From: Piscinibacter gummiphilus
GTDB taxonomy: Bacteria > Pseudomonadota > Gammaproteobacteria > Burkholderiales > Burkholderiaceae_C
DNA: 64,000 nt
Reading direction: 5' to 3'
Assembly (NCBI RefSeq): GCF_032681285.1
Contig: NZ_CP136336.1
Coordinates: 248,001-312,000 of the forward strand
Each line of letters opens with the position of its first letter. The stretch's first letter is position 1. The notes under the pieces are model-generated. The model made no database searches. It was not told the DNA's origin and was given only the letters and a program-made list of their open reading frames with translations. Positions 8,779-17,947 of this stretch are shown here, piece by piece. The position numbers and the translations under genes were made by a program.

Positions 8779-9693
8779 ATGACGTTCTCTGAATTCATGA
8801 ACATCGGGCTCATGCAGGGCTTTGCCGGCCTGAGCCTCTTCTCGGTGCTGCTGCTGATGGGCCTGGGCCTGGCCATCATCTTCGGGCAGATGGGCGTGAT
8901 CAACATGGCGCATGGCGAGTTCATGACCATCGGCGCGTACACCATCTTCCTCGGCAGCACGCTCACCGAGAAGTTCGCGCCGGGCTTCACGCCCTACTAC
9001 TTCCCGGTCGCCATCCTCGTCGCCTTCGTGTTCGCGTTCATTGCGGGCTGGCTCGTCGAGTGGGCGCTGATCCGCCACCTCTACAAGCGCCCGCTCGACA
9101 CGCTGCTGGCCACGTGGGGCGTGAGCCTTGCGCTGCAGCAGTGCTTTCGCACCGGCATCGGCCCGAAGGAAGTGAGCCCCACGCTGCCCGAGTGGCTGAT
9201 GGGCTCGTGGGCACCGAAGGAAGGGCTCGACATCCCGATCAACGGCCTCTTCGTGCTCGCGCTCACCGCCGTCGTCACGGGCGGTGTGATGCTCGCGCTC
9301 TACAAGAGCCGCTGGGGCCTGCGCGTGCGCGCCACGGTGAGCAACCGCCAGATGGCCAACGCCATCGGCATCAACACGAAGAAGACCGACCGGCTCACGT
9401 TCGCCATTGGCTGCGGCATCGCCGGTGTGGCCGGCGCGGCCTTCACCACCATCGGCTCGACCGGGCCCACGAGCGGCTCGCTCTACATCGTCGACGCCTT
9501 CCTCGTCGTCACCTTCGGCGGCGCCGCCAGCCTGCTCGGCACCGTGGCCTCGGCCTTCGGCATCGCACAGACGCAGTCCATCAGCGAGTTCTTCATGACC
9601 GGATCGATGGCCAAGGTGCTCACGCTCTCGCTGATCGTGCTGATCCTGATGGCGCGGCCACAGGGGCTGTTCGCGGTGAAGGTGCGGCGCTGA
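8779..9693 (+). CDS. urtB: urea/amide ABC transporter permease UrtB
   Basis: 304-residue inner-membrane permease of the LivH type with about eight hydrophobic segments. Family phrases: LLLMGLGLAIIFGQMGVINMAHGE near the N-terminus, VRATVSNRQMANAIGINTKK in the cytoplasmic EAA-like loop, and VTFGGAASLLGTVASA. It pairs with UrtC to form the channel. The ATG at 8779 overlaps a decoy ATG at 8774 that gives only two codons; AGGA lies upstream. It is co-directional with urtA after the palindromic gap and with urtC 24 bases downstream. Confidence 0.94.
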   Translation: MTFSEFMNIGLMQGFAGLSLFSVLLLMGLGLAIIFGQMGVINMAHGEFMTIGAYTIFLGSTLTEKFAPGFTPYYFPVAILVAFVFAFIAGWLVEWALIRHLYKRPLDTLLATWGVSLALQQCFRTGIGPKEVSPTLPEWLMGSWAPKEGLDIPINGLFVLALTAVVTGGVMLALYKSRWGLRVRATVSNRQMANAIGINTKKTDRLTFAIGCGIAGVAGAAFTTIGSTGPTSGSLYIVDAFLVVTFGGAASLLGTVASAFGIAQTQSISEFFMTGSMAKVLTLSLIVLILMARPQGLFAVKVRR

Positions 9694-9717
9694 CCTGCAG
9701 TTCTCTGGAGTACCCGA

Positions 9718-10914
9718 ATGATTCCCTTGAAGAAGTGGTTGTTGAAGCCCGGCACGGGCAGCACGCTGATCCTCGCGGTCTTCCTGCTCGCCGTGCTGCC
9801 GCTCACGCTCGACGTGTTCCGCCTCAACCTCGTCGGCAAGTACCTCACCTATGCCTTCGTCGCCATCGGCCTGGTGATGGTGTGGGGCTACGGCGGCGTG
9901 CTGAGCCTCGGGCAAGGTGTGTTCTTCGGGCTCGGCGGTTATGCGATGGCGATGTTCCTGAAGCTCGAAGCCAGCGACCCGGTGAGCACCAAGATCCAGA
10001 GCACGCCGGGCATCCCCGACTTCATGGACTGGAACCAGCTCACCGAGCTGCCCACCTTCTGGATCCCGTTCAAGAGCCTGCCCTTCACGCTCGTCGCGGT
10101 GATCGCCGTCCCGACGCTGCTCGCCTTCATCATCAGCTACGCGATGTTCAAGCGCCGCGTGGGCGGGGTGTACTTCGCGATCATCACGCAGGCGGTGGCG
10201 CTGATCCTGTCGGTGCTCATCATCGGCCGGCAGGGCTACACCGGCGGCGTCAACGGCATGACCGACCTGAAGACGCTCGTCGGCTGGGACATCCGCACCG
10301 ACAGCGCCAAGGTCATCCTCTACTACGTGTGCTGTGCGCTGCTGCTCGCGAGCATCGTGCTCTGCGCCTGGGTTCAGAAGAGCAAGCTCGGCACGCTGCT
10401 GCTCGCGATGCGCGACAAGGAAGACCGGGTGCGCTTCTCCGGCTACGACGTGGCGATGTTCAAGGTCGCCGTGTTTTGCCTCGGCGCGGCGCTCTCGGGC
10501 ATCGGTGGTGCGCTCTTCGCGCTGCAGGTGGGCTTCATGTCGCCGAGCTTCGTGGGCATCGTGCCGTCGATCGAGATGGTGATCTACGCGGCGGTGGGCG
10601 GGCGCATGAGCCTCGTCGGCGCGGTGTACGGCGCGCTGCTGGTGAACGCGGGCAAGACGCTCTTCTCCGAGACCTTCCCCGACCTGTGGCTCTTTCTGAT
10701 GGCCGCGCTTTTCATCGGCGTGACGATGGCCTTCCCGAACGGCTTGGCCGGCCTGGTCGAGAGCCACCTGAAGCCGTGGTGGCAGAAGCGCCAGGCCGAG
10801 CGCCGCTCGATCCGCGAGCGGGTGGCGGCGGCGCAGGCCTCCTACCCCGAGCCGCCGGCGCCGCGCCCCGCACCCAAGCCCCTGAACCCCACGCTGAGCG
10901 GCCAGCAGGCCTGA
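9718..10914 (+). CDS. urtC: urea/amide ABC transporter permease UrtC
   Basis: 398-residue LivM-type permease, partner of UrtB. Hydrophobic segments run through most of the protein, with diagnostic wording LVMVWGYGGVLSLGQGVFFGLGGYAMAMFLK near 60-90, GRQGYTGGVNGMTD, and LLLAMRDKEDRVRFSGYD in the ATPase-contact loop. The C-terminal tail (from about 360) is cytoplasmic, charged and proline-rich. GGAG lies upstream of the ATG. The gap to urtD is 13 bases. Confidence 0.94.
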   Translation: MIPLKKWLLKPGTGSTLILAVFLLAVLPLTLDVFRLNLVGKYLTYAFVAIGLVMVWGYGGVLSLGQGVFFGLGGYAMAMFLKLEASDPVSTKIQSTPGIPDFMDWNQLTELPTFWIPFKSLPFTLVAVIAVPTLLAFIISYAMFKRRVGGVYFAIITQAVALILSVLIIGRQGYTGGVNGMTDLKTLVGWDIRTDSAKVILYYVCCALLLASIVLCAWVQKSKLGTLLLAMRDKEDRVRFSGYDVAMFKVAVFCLGAALSGIGGALFALQVGFMSPSFVGIVPSIEMVIYAAVGGRMSLVGAVYGALLVNAGKTLFSETFPDLWLFLMAALFIGVTMAFPNGLAGLVESHLKPWWQKRQAERRSIRERVAAAQASYPEPPAPRPAPKPLNPTLSGQQA

Positions 10915-10927
10915 GGAGGACCGCCCC

Positions 10928-11671
<744 letters not shown>

Positions 11672-11684
11672 ACAGGACCCTCAC

Positions 11685-12374
11685 ATGCTGAACGTCAAGG
11701 ACCTCTACGTCGCCTATGGCCAGAGCGAGGCGCTGCACGGCATCTCGTTCGAAGCGAACAGCAAGGAGACCGTGGCCATCATGGGCCGCAACGGGATGGG
11801 CAAGACCACGCTCTTCAAGTCGCTGATGGGCGTGCTGCCCACCAAGAGCGGCAGCGTGCAGGTGGCGGGCAGCGAGATCAGCCACGACGAGAGCTACCGC
11901 CGTGTCGCGAAAGGCATCGCCTACGTGCCCCAGGGCCGCATGATCTTCCCGACGCTCTCGGTGGAAGAGAACATCCAGACCGGTCTCGAGAACGCGAAGC
12001 ACAAGCGCATCCCCGACGAGATCTACGCGCTCTTCCCGGTGCTGTGGGACATGCGACGCCGCAAAGGCGGCAACCTCTCGGGTGGGCAACAGCAGCAGCT
12101 CGCCATCGCCCGCGCGCTCGTCACCGACCCCAAGGTGCTGCTGCTCGACGAGCCGACCGAGGGCATCCAGCCGTCCATCATCAAAGACATCGCAAAGGCG
12201 CTCAACGAGATCCGCAAGCTGCGCGAGATCACCATCGTCGTGAGCGAGCAGGTGCTGAGCTTCGCGATGGACGTGGCCGACCGGCTCTTCGTCATCGAAG
12301 GCGGCCGCCTGGTGCACGAAACCAAGCGTGCCGACACCGACGTCGCGCACATCAAGCAATACCTCTCCGTCTGA
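11685..12374 (+). CDS. urtE: urea/amide ABC transporter ATP-binding protein UrtE
   Basis: 229-residue LivF-type ABC ATPase. Walker A GRNGMGKTT, Q-loop region GIAYVPQGRMIFPTLSVEENI, signature LSGGQQQQLAIARAL, Walker B LLLDEPTEGIQPS. Residues and length match UrtE. It completes the urtABCDE set; the formamidase gene begins 28 bases later, so the transporter and the hydrolase are likely on one message. Confidence 0.95.
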   Translation: MLNVKDLYVAYGQSEALHGISFEANSKETVAIMGRNGMGKTTLFKSLMGVLPTKSGSVQVAGSEISHDESYRRVAKGIAYVPQGRMIFPTLSVEENIQTGLENAKHKRIPDEIYALFPVLWDMRRRKGGNLSGGQQQQLAIARALVTDPKVLLLDEPTEGIQPSIIKDIAKALNEIRKLREITIVVSEQVLSFAMDVADRLFVIEGGRLVHETKRADTDVAHIKQYLSV

Positions 12375-12401
12375 CCCATCCACCCTGCGAGGAGCCCCAC
12401 C

Positions 12402-13631
12402 ATGCCCGAGACACTCATCAAGGTCGACCTGTCCAAGCCCGCCCCCACCAACGAAGGCGTGCACAACCGCTGGCACCCCGACATTCCGATGGCCTGCTGG
12501 GTCAAGCCCGGCGACGACTTCGTGCTCGAGACCTACGACTGGACGGGCGGCTTCATCAAGAACAACGATTCCGCCGACGACGTGCGCGACATCGACCTCA
12601 CCACCGTGCACTACCTGAGCGGCCCGGTGGGCGTGAAAGGCGCCGAGCCCGGCGACCTGCTGGTGGTGGACCTGCTCGACATCGGCGCCAAGGACGACAG
12701 CCTCTGGGGCTTCAACGGCTTCTTCTCGAAGAAGAACGGCGGCGGTTTCCTCACCGAACATTTCCCGCAGGCGCAGAAGTCGATCTGGGACTTCCACGGC
12801 ATGTTCACCACCTCGCGCCATGTGCCGGGCGTGAAGTACGCCGGCCTCATCCACCCCGGCCTCATCGGCTGCCTGCCCGACCCGAAGATGCTGGAGATGT
12901 GGAACACGCGCGAGCAGGCGCTCATCGACTCCGACCCCGCGACCAGCGGCCTGGCCAACCCACCCTTCGCCGGCACGGCGCACATGGGCAAGCTGAAGGG
13001 CGATGCGCTGACGAAGGCCGCCGCCACAGGCGCGCGCACCGTGCCGCCGCGCGAGCACGGCGGCAACTGCGACATCAAGGATCTGTCGCGCGGCTCGAAG
13101 ATCTTCTTCCCGGTCTACGTCGACGGCGCGGGCCTGTCGGTGGGCGACCTGCACTTCAGCCAGGGCGACGGCGAGATCACCTTCTGCGGCGCGATCGAAA
13201 TGGCCGGCTGGGTGCACATGAAGGTCAACCTGATCAAGGGCGGCATGGCCAAGTACGGCATCAAGAACCCGATCTTCAAGCCGAGCCCCATCACCCCCAC
13301 CTACAACGACTACGTGATCTTCGAAGGCATCAGCGTCGACGAATCGGGAAAGCAGTACTACCTCGACGTCAACGTGGCCTACCGCCAGGCCTGCCTGAAC
13401 GCGATCGAGTACCTGAAGAAGTTCGGCTACTCGGGCGCGCAGGCCTACAGCATCCTCGGCACGGCGCCGGTGCAGGGCCACATCAGCGGCGTGGTCGACG
13501 TGCCGAATGCGTGTGCGACGCTGTGGCTGCCGACGCAGATCTTCGACTTCGACATCAACCCGAACGCCGCGGGCCCACAGAAGTTCATCGACGGCTCGAT
13601 CCAGATGCCGCTCTCGCCCGACCTCGTCTAG
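12402..13631 (+). CDS. fmdA: formamidase (acetamidase/formamidase family)
   Basis: 409 residues, the normal length of FmdA. Family phrases: FIKNNDSADDVRDIDLT, HYLSGPVGVKGAEPGDLLVVDLLDIG, VPPREHGGNCDIKDLSRGS, VGDLHFSQGDGEITFCGAIEMAG. It hydrolyses formamide (and to a lesser degree other short amides) to ammonia and the acid in the cytoplasm, supplying nitrogen. GAGGAG lies before the ATG. Directly after urtE and before fmdB, it matches the fmd gene grouping known from Methylophilus. No urease genes are in this window. Confidence 0.95.
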   Translation: MPETLIKVDLSKPAPTNEGVHNRWHPDIPMACWVKPGDDFVLETYDWTGGFIKNNDSADDVRDIDLTTVHYLSGPVGVKGAEPGDLLVVDLLDIGAKDDSLWGFNGFFSKKNGGGFLTEHFPQAQKSIWDFHGMFTTSRHVPGVKYAGLIHPGLIGCLPDPKMLEMWNTREQALIDSDPATSGLANPPFAGTAHMGKLKGDALTKAAATGARTVPPREHGGNCDIKDLSRGSKIFFPVYVDGAGLSVGDLHFSQGDGEITFCGAIEMAGWVHMKVNLIKGGMAKYGIKNPIFKPSPITPTYNDYVIFEGISVDESGKQYYLDVNVAYRQACLNAIEYLKKFGYSGAQAYSILGTAPVQGHISGVVDVPNACATLWLPTQIFDFDINPNAAGPQKFIDGSIQMPLSPDLV

Positions 13632-13642
13632 GAGCGACGCGC

Positions 13643-13987
13643 ATGCCGACCTACGACTACGCCTGCGCCGATTGCGGCGGCTTCGATGCGTTCCGCACGC
13701 TGGCGATGCGCAACGAGGCGGCGGCCTGCCCCGACTGCGGCGCGCCCTCGCCGCGGGTCTTCGCCACCGCACCGCGTCTCGGCCTGATGGAAGGCAGCAC
13801 GCGCCGCGCGATGGAGACCAACGAGCGCGCCCGTCACGAGCCCAAACGTTCGAGCGACTACGCGCGGCTCAAGCACCCGGCCGGCTGCGGTTGCTGCTCG
13901 ACGGGCGCCTCGCGCAAGGCCACCGTCACCGCGCCCAACGGCGCCAAGGCCTTCCCGAGCAAGCGGCCCTGGATGATCAGCCACTGA
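13643..13987 (+). CDS. fmdB: FmdB-type zinc ribbon protein
   Basis: 114 residues. The N-terminal FmdB/CxxC_CxxC_SSSS-type zinc ribbon has CADC (residues 8-11) and CPDC (29-32), followed by a basic tail with an additional CGCC at about 82-85. FmdB was proposed as a regulator of the amidase genes; its mechanism is not established. The ATG is 11 bases after fmdA, with GGAG in between. The stop abuts the stop of the convergent gene: TGATCA at 13985-13990 serves as TGA on both strands. Confidence 0.88.
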   Translation: MPTYDYACADCGGFDAFRTLAMRNEAAACPDCGAPSPRVFATAPRLGLMEGSTRRAMETNERARHEPKRSSDYARLKHPAGCGCCSTGASRKATVTAPNGAKAFPSKRPWMISH

Positions 13988-15013
13988 TCAGCGCAGCGCT
14001 GCGTTGAGGAAGGCCGTGATGCGCGGGCCGGCGGCGGCCTGCCATGCGGCGCGGTCGAAACCGTCCGGGTCGGCGGCCGGGTCGAGCCCGGGCGGGCCGA
14101 GGCGGCCGGTGCCGGTCTGGAAGATCGCGTGGTGGCCGGCACGCTCGTCGCGGTAGCAGGTGGCCTTGGGCAGCGCGGCACACAGCGCCTCGGCGTGGAT
14201 GCGCGGCACGAGGTTGTCGTCGAGCGCGCCGTATTGCACAAGCAGCGGCACGCTGATGCCGGCGAGCGACTCGGCCGCCAGGCCCATCTCGAGCGGCGAG
14301 TCGGCCACCACGGCGCGGATGCGCGGGTCGCGCCGGTCGACCGGCTGGCCGGGCTCTTGCGGCGCCGGCGCGGGCTGGGCTTTCGTGAAGCCTCCTTGCA
14401 GGCACATGGTCACGTCGTCGTCCAGGCCCCGACCTTGCACGCTGCAGTGACGCGCGGGACGCGTCGGGTCGGGCCGGGCACCGGCCAGCGCCAGCACGGT
14501 GTGCCCACCGGCCGAGGTGCCGACGGCGGCGATGCGCGTGGCGTCGATCAGCGGCGCCCAGCGCTCGCTGGCGAGCAGCTGGTCGAGCACCTTCGTGAGG
14601 TGGCGTGGCCGCTCGGTGAAATAGATGGGCCGGCCCTTGGCGCTCATGTCCTGGTAGTTGGAGCCGGGGTGGCGGATCGCCACCACCAGGTAGCCGGCCG
14701 AGACCAGCGTCTCAGCCAGCCAGGCGTGGCCGATCTCGGTGCCGCCGTTGCCGTGCGAGAACAGCACCAGTGGGTGGCGGCCCGGGGTGGGCGGGGCGCC
14801 GAGCGCGGCCTGGACCTGGAACGGGCCGAAGCGATGGGCCTCGCTTGATGCGGCGGTCGGGTACCAGACCATGCCGGGCACCGTGTCGGCAGCGCCGTCA
14901 GCCTTCTGGACGGTCCAGCTCTCGCGCTGCAGGCCGACCTGGGCCGAGGTCTGCGAGGCACACAGGGCGGCCAGCGCCAGCCCGGCGAGTGTCGAAGCGA
15001 AGCGGAATGTCAT
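13988..15013 (-). CDS. secreted alpha/beta-hydrolase, dienelactone hydrolase/PAF-acetylhydrolase-like
   Basis: 341 residues with a clean Sec signal peptide (FASTLAGLALAALCASQTSA, cleavage near residue 25). The alpha/beta fold shows HPLVLFSHGNGG (oxyanion strand), nucleophile elbow VGTSAGGHT near residue 167, LLVQYGALDDNLVPR with the likely acid, and AGHHAIF with the likely His. It is an exported esterase or lipase-like enzyme of unknown substrate. It is convergent with fmdB without a spacer and lies downstream of the FG-GAP lipoprotein, 128 bases away. Confidence 0.8.
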   Translation of the reverse strand: MTFRFASTLAGLALAALCASQTSAQVGLQRESWTVQKADGAADTVPGMVWYPTAASSEAHRFGPFQVQAALGAPPTPGRHPLVLFSHGNGGTEIGHAWLAETLVSAGYLVVAIRHPGSNYQDMSAKGRPIYFTERPRHLTKVLDQLLASERWAPLIDATRIAAVGTSAGGHTVLALAGARPDPTRPARHCSVQGRGLDDDVTMCLQGGFTKAQPAPAPQEPGQPVDRRDPRIRAVVADSPLEMGLAAESLAGISVPLLVQYGALDDNLVPRIHAEALCAALPKATCYRDERAGHHAIFQTGTGRLGPPGLDPAADPDGFDRAAWQAAAGPRITAFLNAALR

Positions 15014-15141
15014 GCGGTTCTCCTGGGGCGTCGGGTGGGAATGAAGCCATTCTTTCCACCCCAGGAGGGGGCCGCGAGGTGCGTGCGACGAGGCGCTGCG
15101 GGCCGGCGCGAAACGCCGGCCCGTGGGCGCGAGCCGAGCGC

Positions 15142-17796
15142 TCAGCGCGCGTTGGCGCGCGGCTGGGCTTGCGGTGCCTGCGGCACGGCGCGCCCGCCCA
15201 CCCCCATCCACCAGCGCAGCTTGGGCGCGGCGGCGGTGCTGCTCATGCGCCGCTCGGTGGCGGCGGCGGCCGTGGGCGTGCCGCGGTTGTAGAGCACCGA
15301 CACGCCGGCCTGGGCGATGTCGACGCGGCCGTCGCCGTTGAGGTCGCCCACCGCCAGGCCGTGCGGGTTGGCGCTGCCGTCGGTGCCGTCGAAGCGTTGC
15401 TCGGCCTGCAGCGTGCCGTTGGCGGCCTGCAGGTAGACGCCGACGCTGCCCCAGCCGTCGTGCGCGACCACGGCGTCGAGGCGGCCGTCTTGGTTGAGGT
15501 CGGCGATCTCGATGGCGCCCGGGTAGTCGAGGCTTGCCAGCGTGACCGGCGGTGCGAGCGTGCCGTCGGTGCGCTGGTAGAAGACCGAGAGCGCAGCCGG
15601 CGCCGCGCCGCCCCAGGTGACGGCGAGGTCGCGGCGGCCGTCGCCGTTCAGGTCGCCGATGGCCACGCCGCGTGCGGCCCAGGTGCTGTCGACCGACAGC
15701 GTGAGCGGTGTGCCGTAGCGGCCATCGGCCTGCTGGTACAGCACGGCGATGGAGCGGGCCGCATCGCCGTTGGGCGCGCTCACCACGATGTCGGGGCGGC
15801 CATCGCCGTTGAGGTCGCCCACGTCGAGGTCGCCGGCGGTGAAGACGTCGCCGCCCCCTGCCGTTGCCGGGTAGAAGGTCGGCAGCGAGATGCGGCCGCC
15901 GACCTGGTACCACACCGCCATCTGGCCGGTCTGTGCGCTCGTGCCCACCAGATCCGCCAGGCCGTCGCCGTTGAGGTCGGCGGCACGGATGCGGTGTGAC
16001 TCGGAGTAAGGCAGCCAGTTGCCGCTCGCGAGCGTGCCGTCGGGGCGCTGCAGGAAGATCTCGACCCCGCAGCCGCCTTGGGCGATGGCCACGTCCTTGC
16101 GGCCGTCGCCGTCGAGGTCGGCAATCGCGAGCGAGCTGGCTTTGCACTCGCTGTAGCTGGCGTTCGAATAGCGCACCGGCGCGGCCAGCGTGCCGTCGGG
16201 TTGCTGCAGGTAGACCACGAGCTTGAAGTCGTTGGCGGGGTCGAACGACAGATAGGTGGTCATCACCACGTCGTCGAGGCCGTCGCCGTTCACGTCGCCG
16301 ATGGCCACCGCTTCCGGCGCGAAGAGCGGCTGCACGAGCGTCGGGTAGCCGAAGAGGCCGGGGTCGGTGCCGAAGCTCCAGGGCTGGCTCATCATCACCG
16401 GGTTGCCGTGCAGGTCGGTGATCGCCGGGTCGAACTGCACCTGGTAGCGCGTGGCCCGCTGCAGCGGGGCCTGCGGGCGGATGGTGAGGGTGCGCGGGTT
16501 GACGAGCGTCACGGTGGCCGCGACCTCGGTGCCGGTGGCGGTGTCGAAGAGGTGCACGTGGCCGGGCACGGTGTTCGCGGCCAGCGCTTCGCTGAACTCG
16601 GCGCGCAGCACGGCGTCGAGTGCCACGTCGCCCGCGTCGCGGGCCGGCGACAGCCGCACCGCGGTGGGTGCTTCGGCCTCGACGGTGAAGCTCCAGCTGC
16701 GCGGGCGCAGCGCGTTGCCGGCCAGGTCGACCAGCCCGGCGCCCAGGCGGATGGTGTACACGCCGCTCGGCCACGGCTCGTAGGGCACGAAGGTGAGGCG
16801 GTTGCCGTTGAGCGAGAGGTTGCCGAAGACCGCGCGGCCGTTCGCGTCGGTGACGGCCACGCTCGTGGGCACGAGCGCATCGGCATCGAGCGGCTCGCTG
16901 AAGTCGACGTTCACGACCGTGCGGCTGCCGTTGAGGCTGCGCGGGGCCGGGTCGAGCGCGGTGACGGTCGGCGCGACCGCATCGCTGCGCCGGCCGCCCA
17001 CGCGGTAGGCGAGCAGGCTCTGGCTGGTGTTCTGCACGGCATCGCCGTCGCGGAAGACGCCGCGGCTGCGCACGAGGCCCACGTTGGGCGCGTACCAGTC
17101 GTCGATGGTGGCGGTGATGGTGGAGCGTGTGGCGGTGGCCGATGCAACGAGCGTCTGCTCGATGCGGGTGCGCAGGTGCGCGGTGCGGGCGAAGCGGCCG
17201 GCCTCGGTTTGCGTGAGCAGTTCGAAGCCGACCATGGTCACGTCGGAGCGCACGCTGAGCTGGTCGTTGCGGCCATCGCCGTCGATGTCGACGCCGGAGT
17301 CGACCGTGCGGTCGACCTGCACGAAGCGCTCGCCCGGGGTGAGCGGGAAGCGCATCACGTCGAGCGGGCCGAGCGCCTGCAGCACCGGGCCGGCGTTCGG
17401 GCCGGGGACCTGGCGCACCGCGTGGCCATTGACGGCGAAGTTGACCTGCTCGAAGGGCGCGAAGCCCGGCACGTTGTGGCTGATGACGCTGGTGTCGATC
17501 TCGCCCACGCGCTCGCGGCCCGTCACCTTGAACTTGAGCTGCCCGCCGTCGCCGGTGCGGTAGACCCACTGGTCGTGGCTGCCGAGCGGGAAGTATTCGC
17601 TGCCTCGGCCGAGCAGGCCATCGAGCCCGAGGCCTTCGGGGTCGTCGATCCCGGGGGCGGTCTGGTCGGTGCCGCCGGGCGCGGCCGTGCCGTCGTCACC
17701 GCCGCCGCCGCAGCCTGCCAGGAGGCCCGCGACCACCAGAGAACTCATCAGAAAACGCTGCACACGCCATGTGCCAGCCAAGCTTGACAACACCAT
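15142..17796 (-). CDS. FG-GAP repeat lipoprotein with Ig-like domains
   Basis: 884 residues. The lipoprotein signal ends in LLAGC (Cys29) followed by a glycine- and acid-rich spacer. Residues ~100-270 form a domain of unknown type; ~280-490 carry two Big_5/SbsA-like Ig-like segments (TVVNVDFSEPLDADAL, VLRAEFSEALAANTVP). From about 500 to 850 there are seven FG-GAP/VCBS calcium-binding repeats with cores such as GDVNGDGLDD, ADLDGDGRKD, GDLNGDGRPD, ADLNQDGRLD, which would fold as a beta-propeller. GAGGTGG precedes the ATG. Likely a surface- or outer-membrane-anchored binding protein. Ligand not recognisable. Confidence 0.85.
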   Translation of the reverse strand: MVLSSLAGTWRVQRFLMSSLVVAGLLAGCGGGGDDGTAAPGGTDQTAPGIDDPEGLGLDGLLGRGSEYFPLGSHDQWVYRTGDGGQLKFKVTGRERVGEIDTSVISHNVPGFAPFEQVNFAVNGHAVRQVPGPNAGPVLQALGPLDVMRFPLTPGERFVQVDRTVDSGVDIDGDGRNDQLSVRSDVTMVGFELLTQTEAGRFARTAHLRTRIEQTLVASATATRSTITATIDDWYAPNVGLVRSRGVFRDGDAVQNTSQSLLAYRVGGRRSDAVAPTVTALDPAPRSLNGSRTVVNVDFSEPLDADALVPTSVAVTDANGRAVFGNLSLNGNRLTFVPYEPWPSGVYTIRLGAGLVDLAGNALRPRSWSFTVEAEAPTAVRLSPARDAGDVALDAVLRAEFSEALAANTVPGHVHLFDTATGTEVAATVTLVNPRTLTIRPQAPLQRATRYQVQFDPAITDLHGNPVMMSQPWSFGTDPGLFGYPTLVQPLFAPEAVAIGDVNGDGLDDVVMTTYLSFDPANDFKLVVYLQQPDGTLAAPVRYSNASYSECKASSLAIADLDGDGRKDVAIAQGGCGVEIFLQRPDGTLASGNWLPYSESHRIRAADLNGDGLADLVGTSAQTGQMAVWYQVGGRISLPTFYPATAGGGDVFTAGDLDVGDLNGDGRPDIVVSAPNGDAARSIAVLYQQADGRYGTPLTLSVDSTWAARGVAIGDLNGDGRRDLAVTWGGAAPAALSVFYQRTDGTLAPPVTLASLDYPGAIEIADLNQDGRLDAVVAHDGWGSVGVYLQAANGTLQAEQRFDGTDGSANPHGLAVGDLNGDGRVDIAQAGVSVLYNRGTPTAAAATERRMSSTAAAPKLRWWMGVGGRAVPQAPQAQPRANAR

Positions 17797-17920
17797 CGAC
17801 CACCTCGGAAGGCAACAGGTGATGAAAATTTTGGCAGTCGCTTCTCCCCCGTGCGGAAGACCCTACCACCCGACTCTAGGGATGGCGGGCGGGGCCGAGC
17901 AGTGCGTCCCCGGCAAGTGC

Positions 17921-17936
17921 AACGATTCGTATCGTT
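17921..17936. promoter_or_regulatory. 16-base palindrome, possible operator
   Basis: AACGATTCGTATCGTT: arms AACGAT/ATCGTT pair perfectly around TCGT. It lies 12 bases beyond the stop of the ABC exporter and 125 bases upstream of the FG-GAP lipoprotein start. Its position would suit an operator for the lipoprotein gene. No regulator is adjacent. Confidence 0.3.
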
Positions 17937-17947
17937 TCGCCGAGGGT

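Noticed and set aside
13985..13990. TGATCA as a regulatory palindrome
   Set aside because: It is simply the two stop codons of convergent fmdB and the hydrolase gene, back to back.
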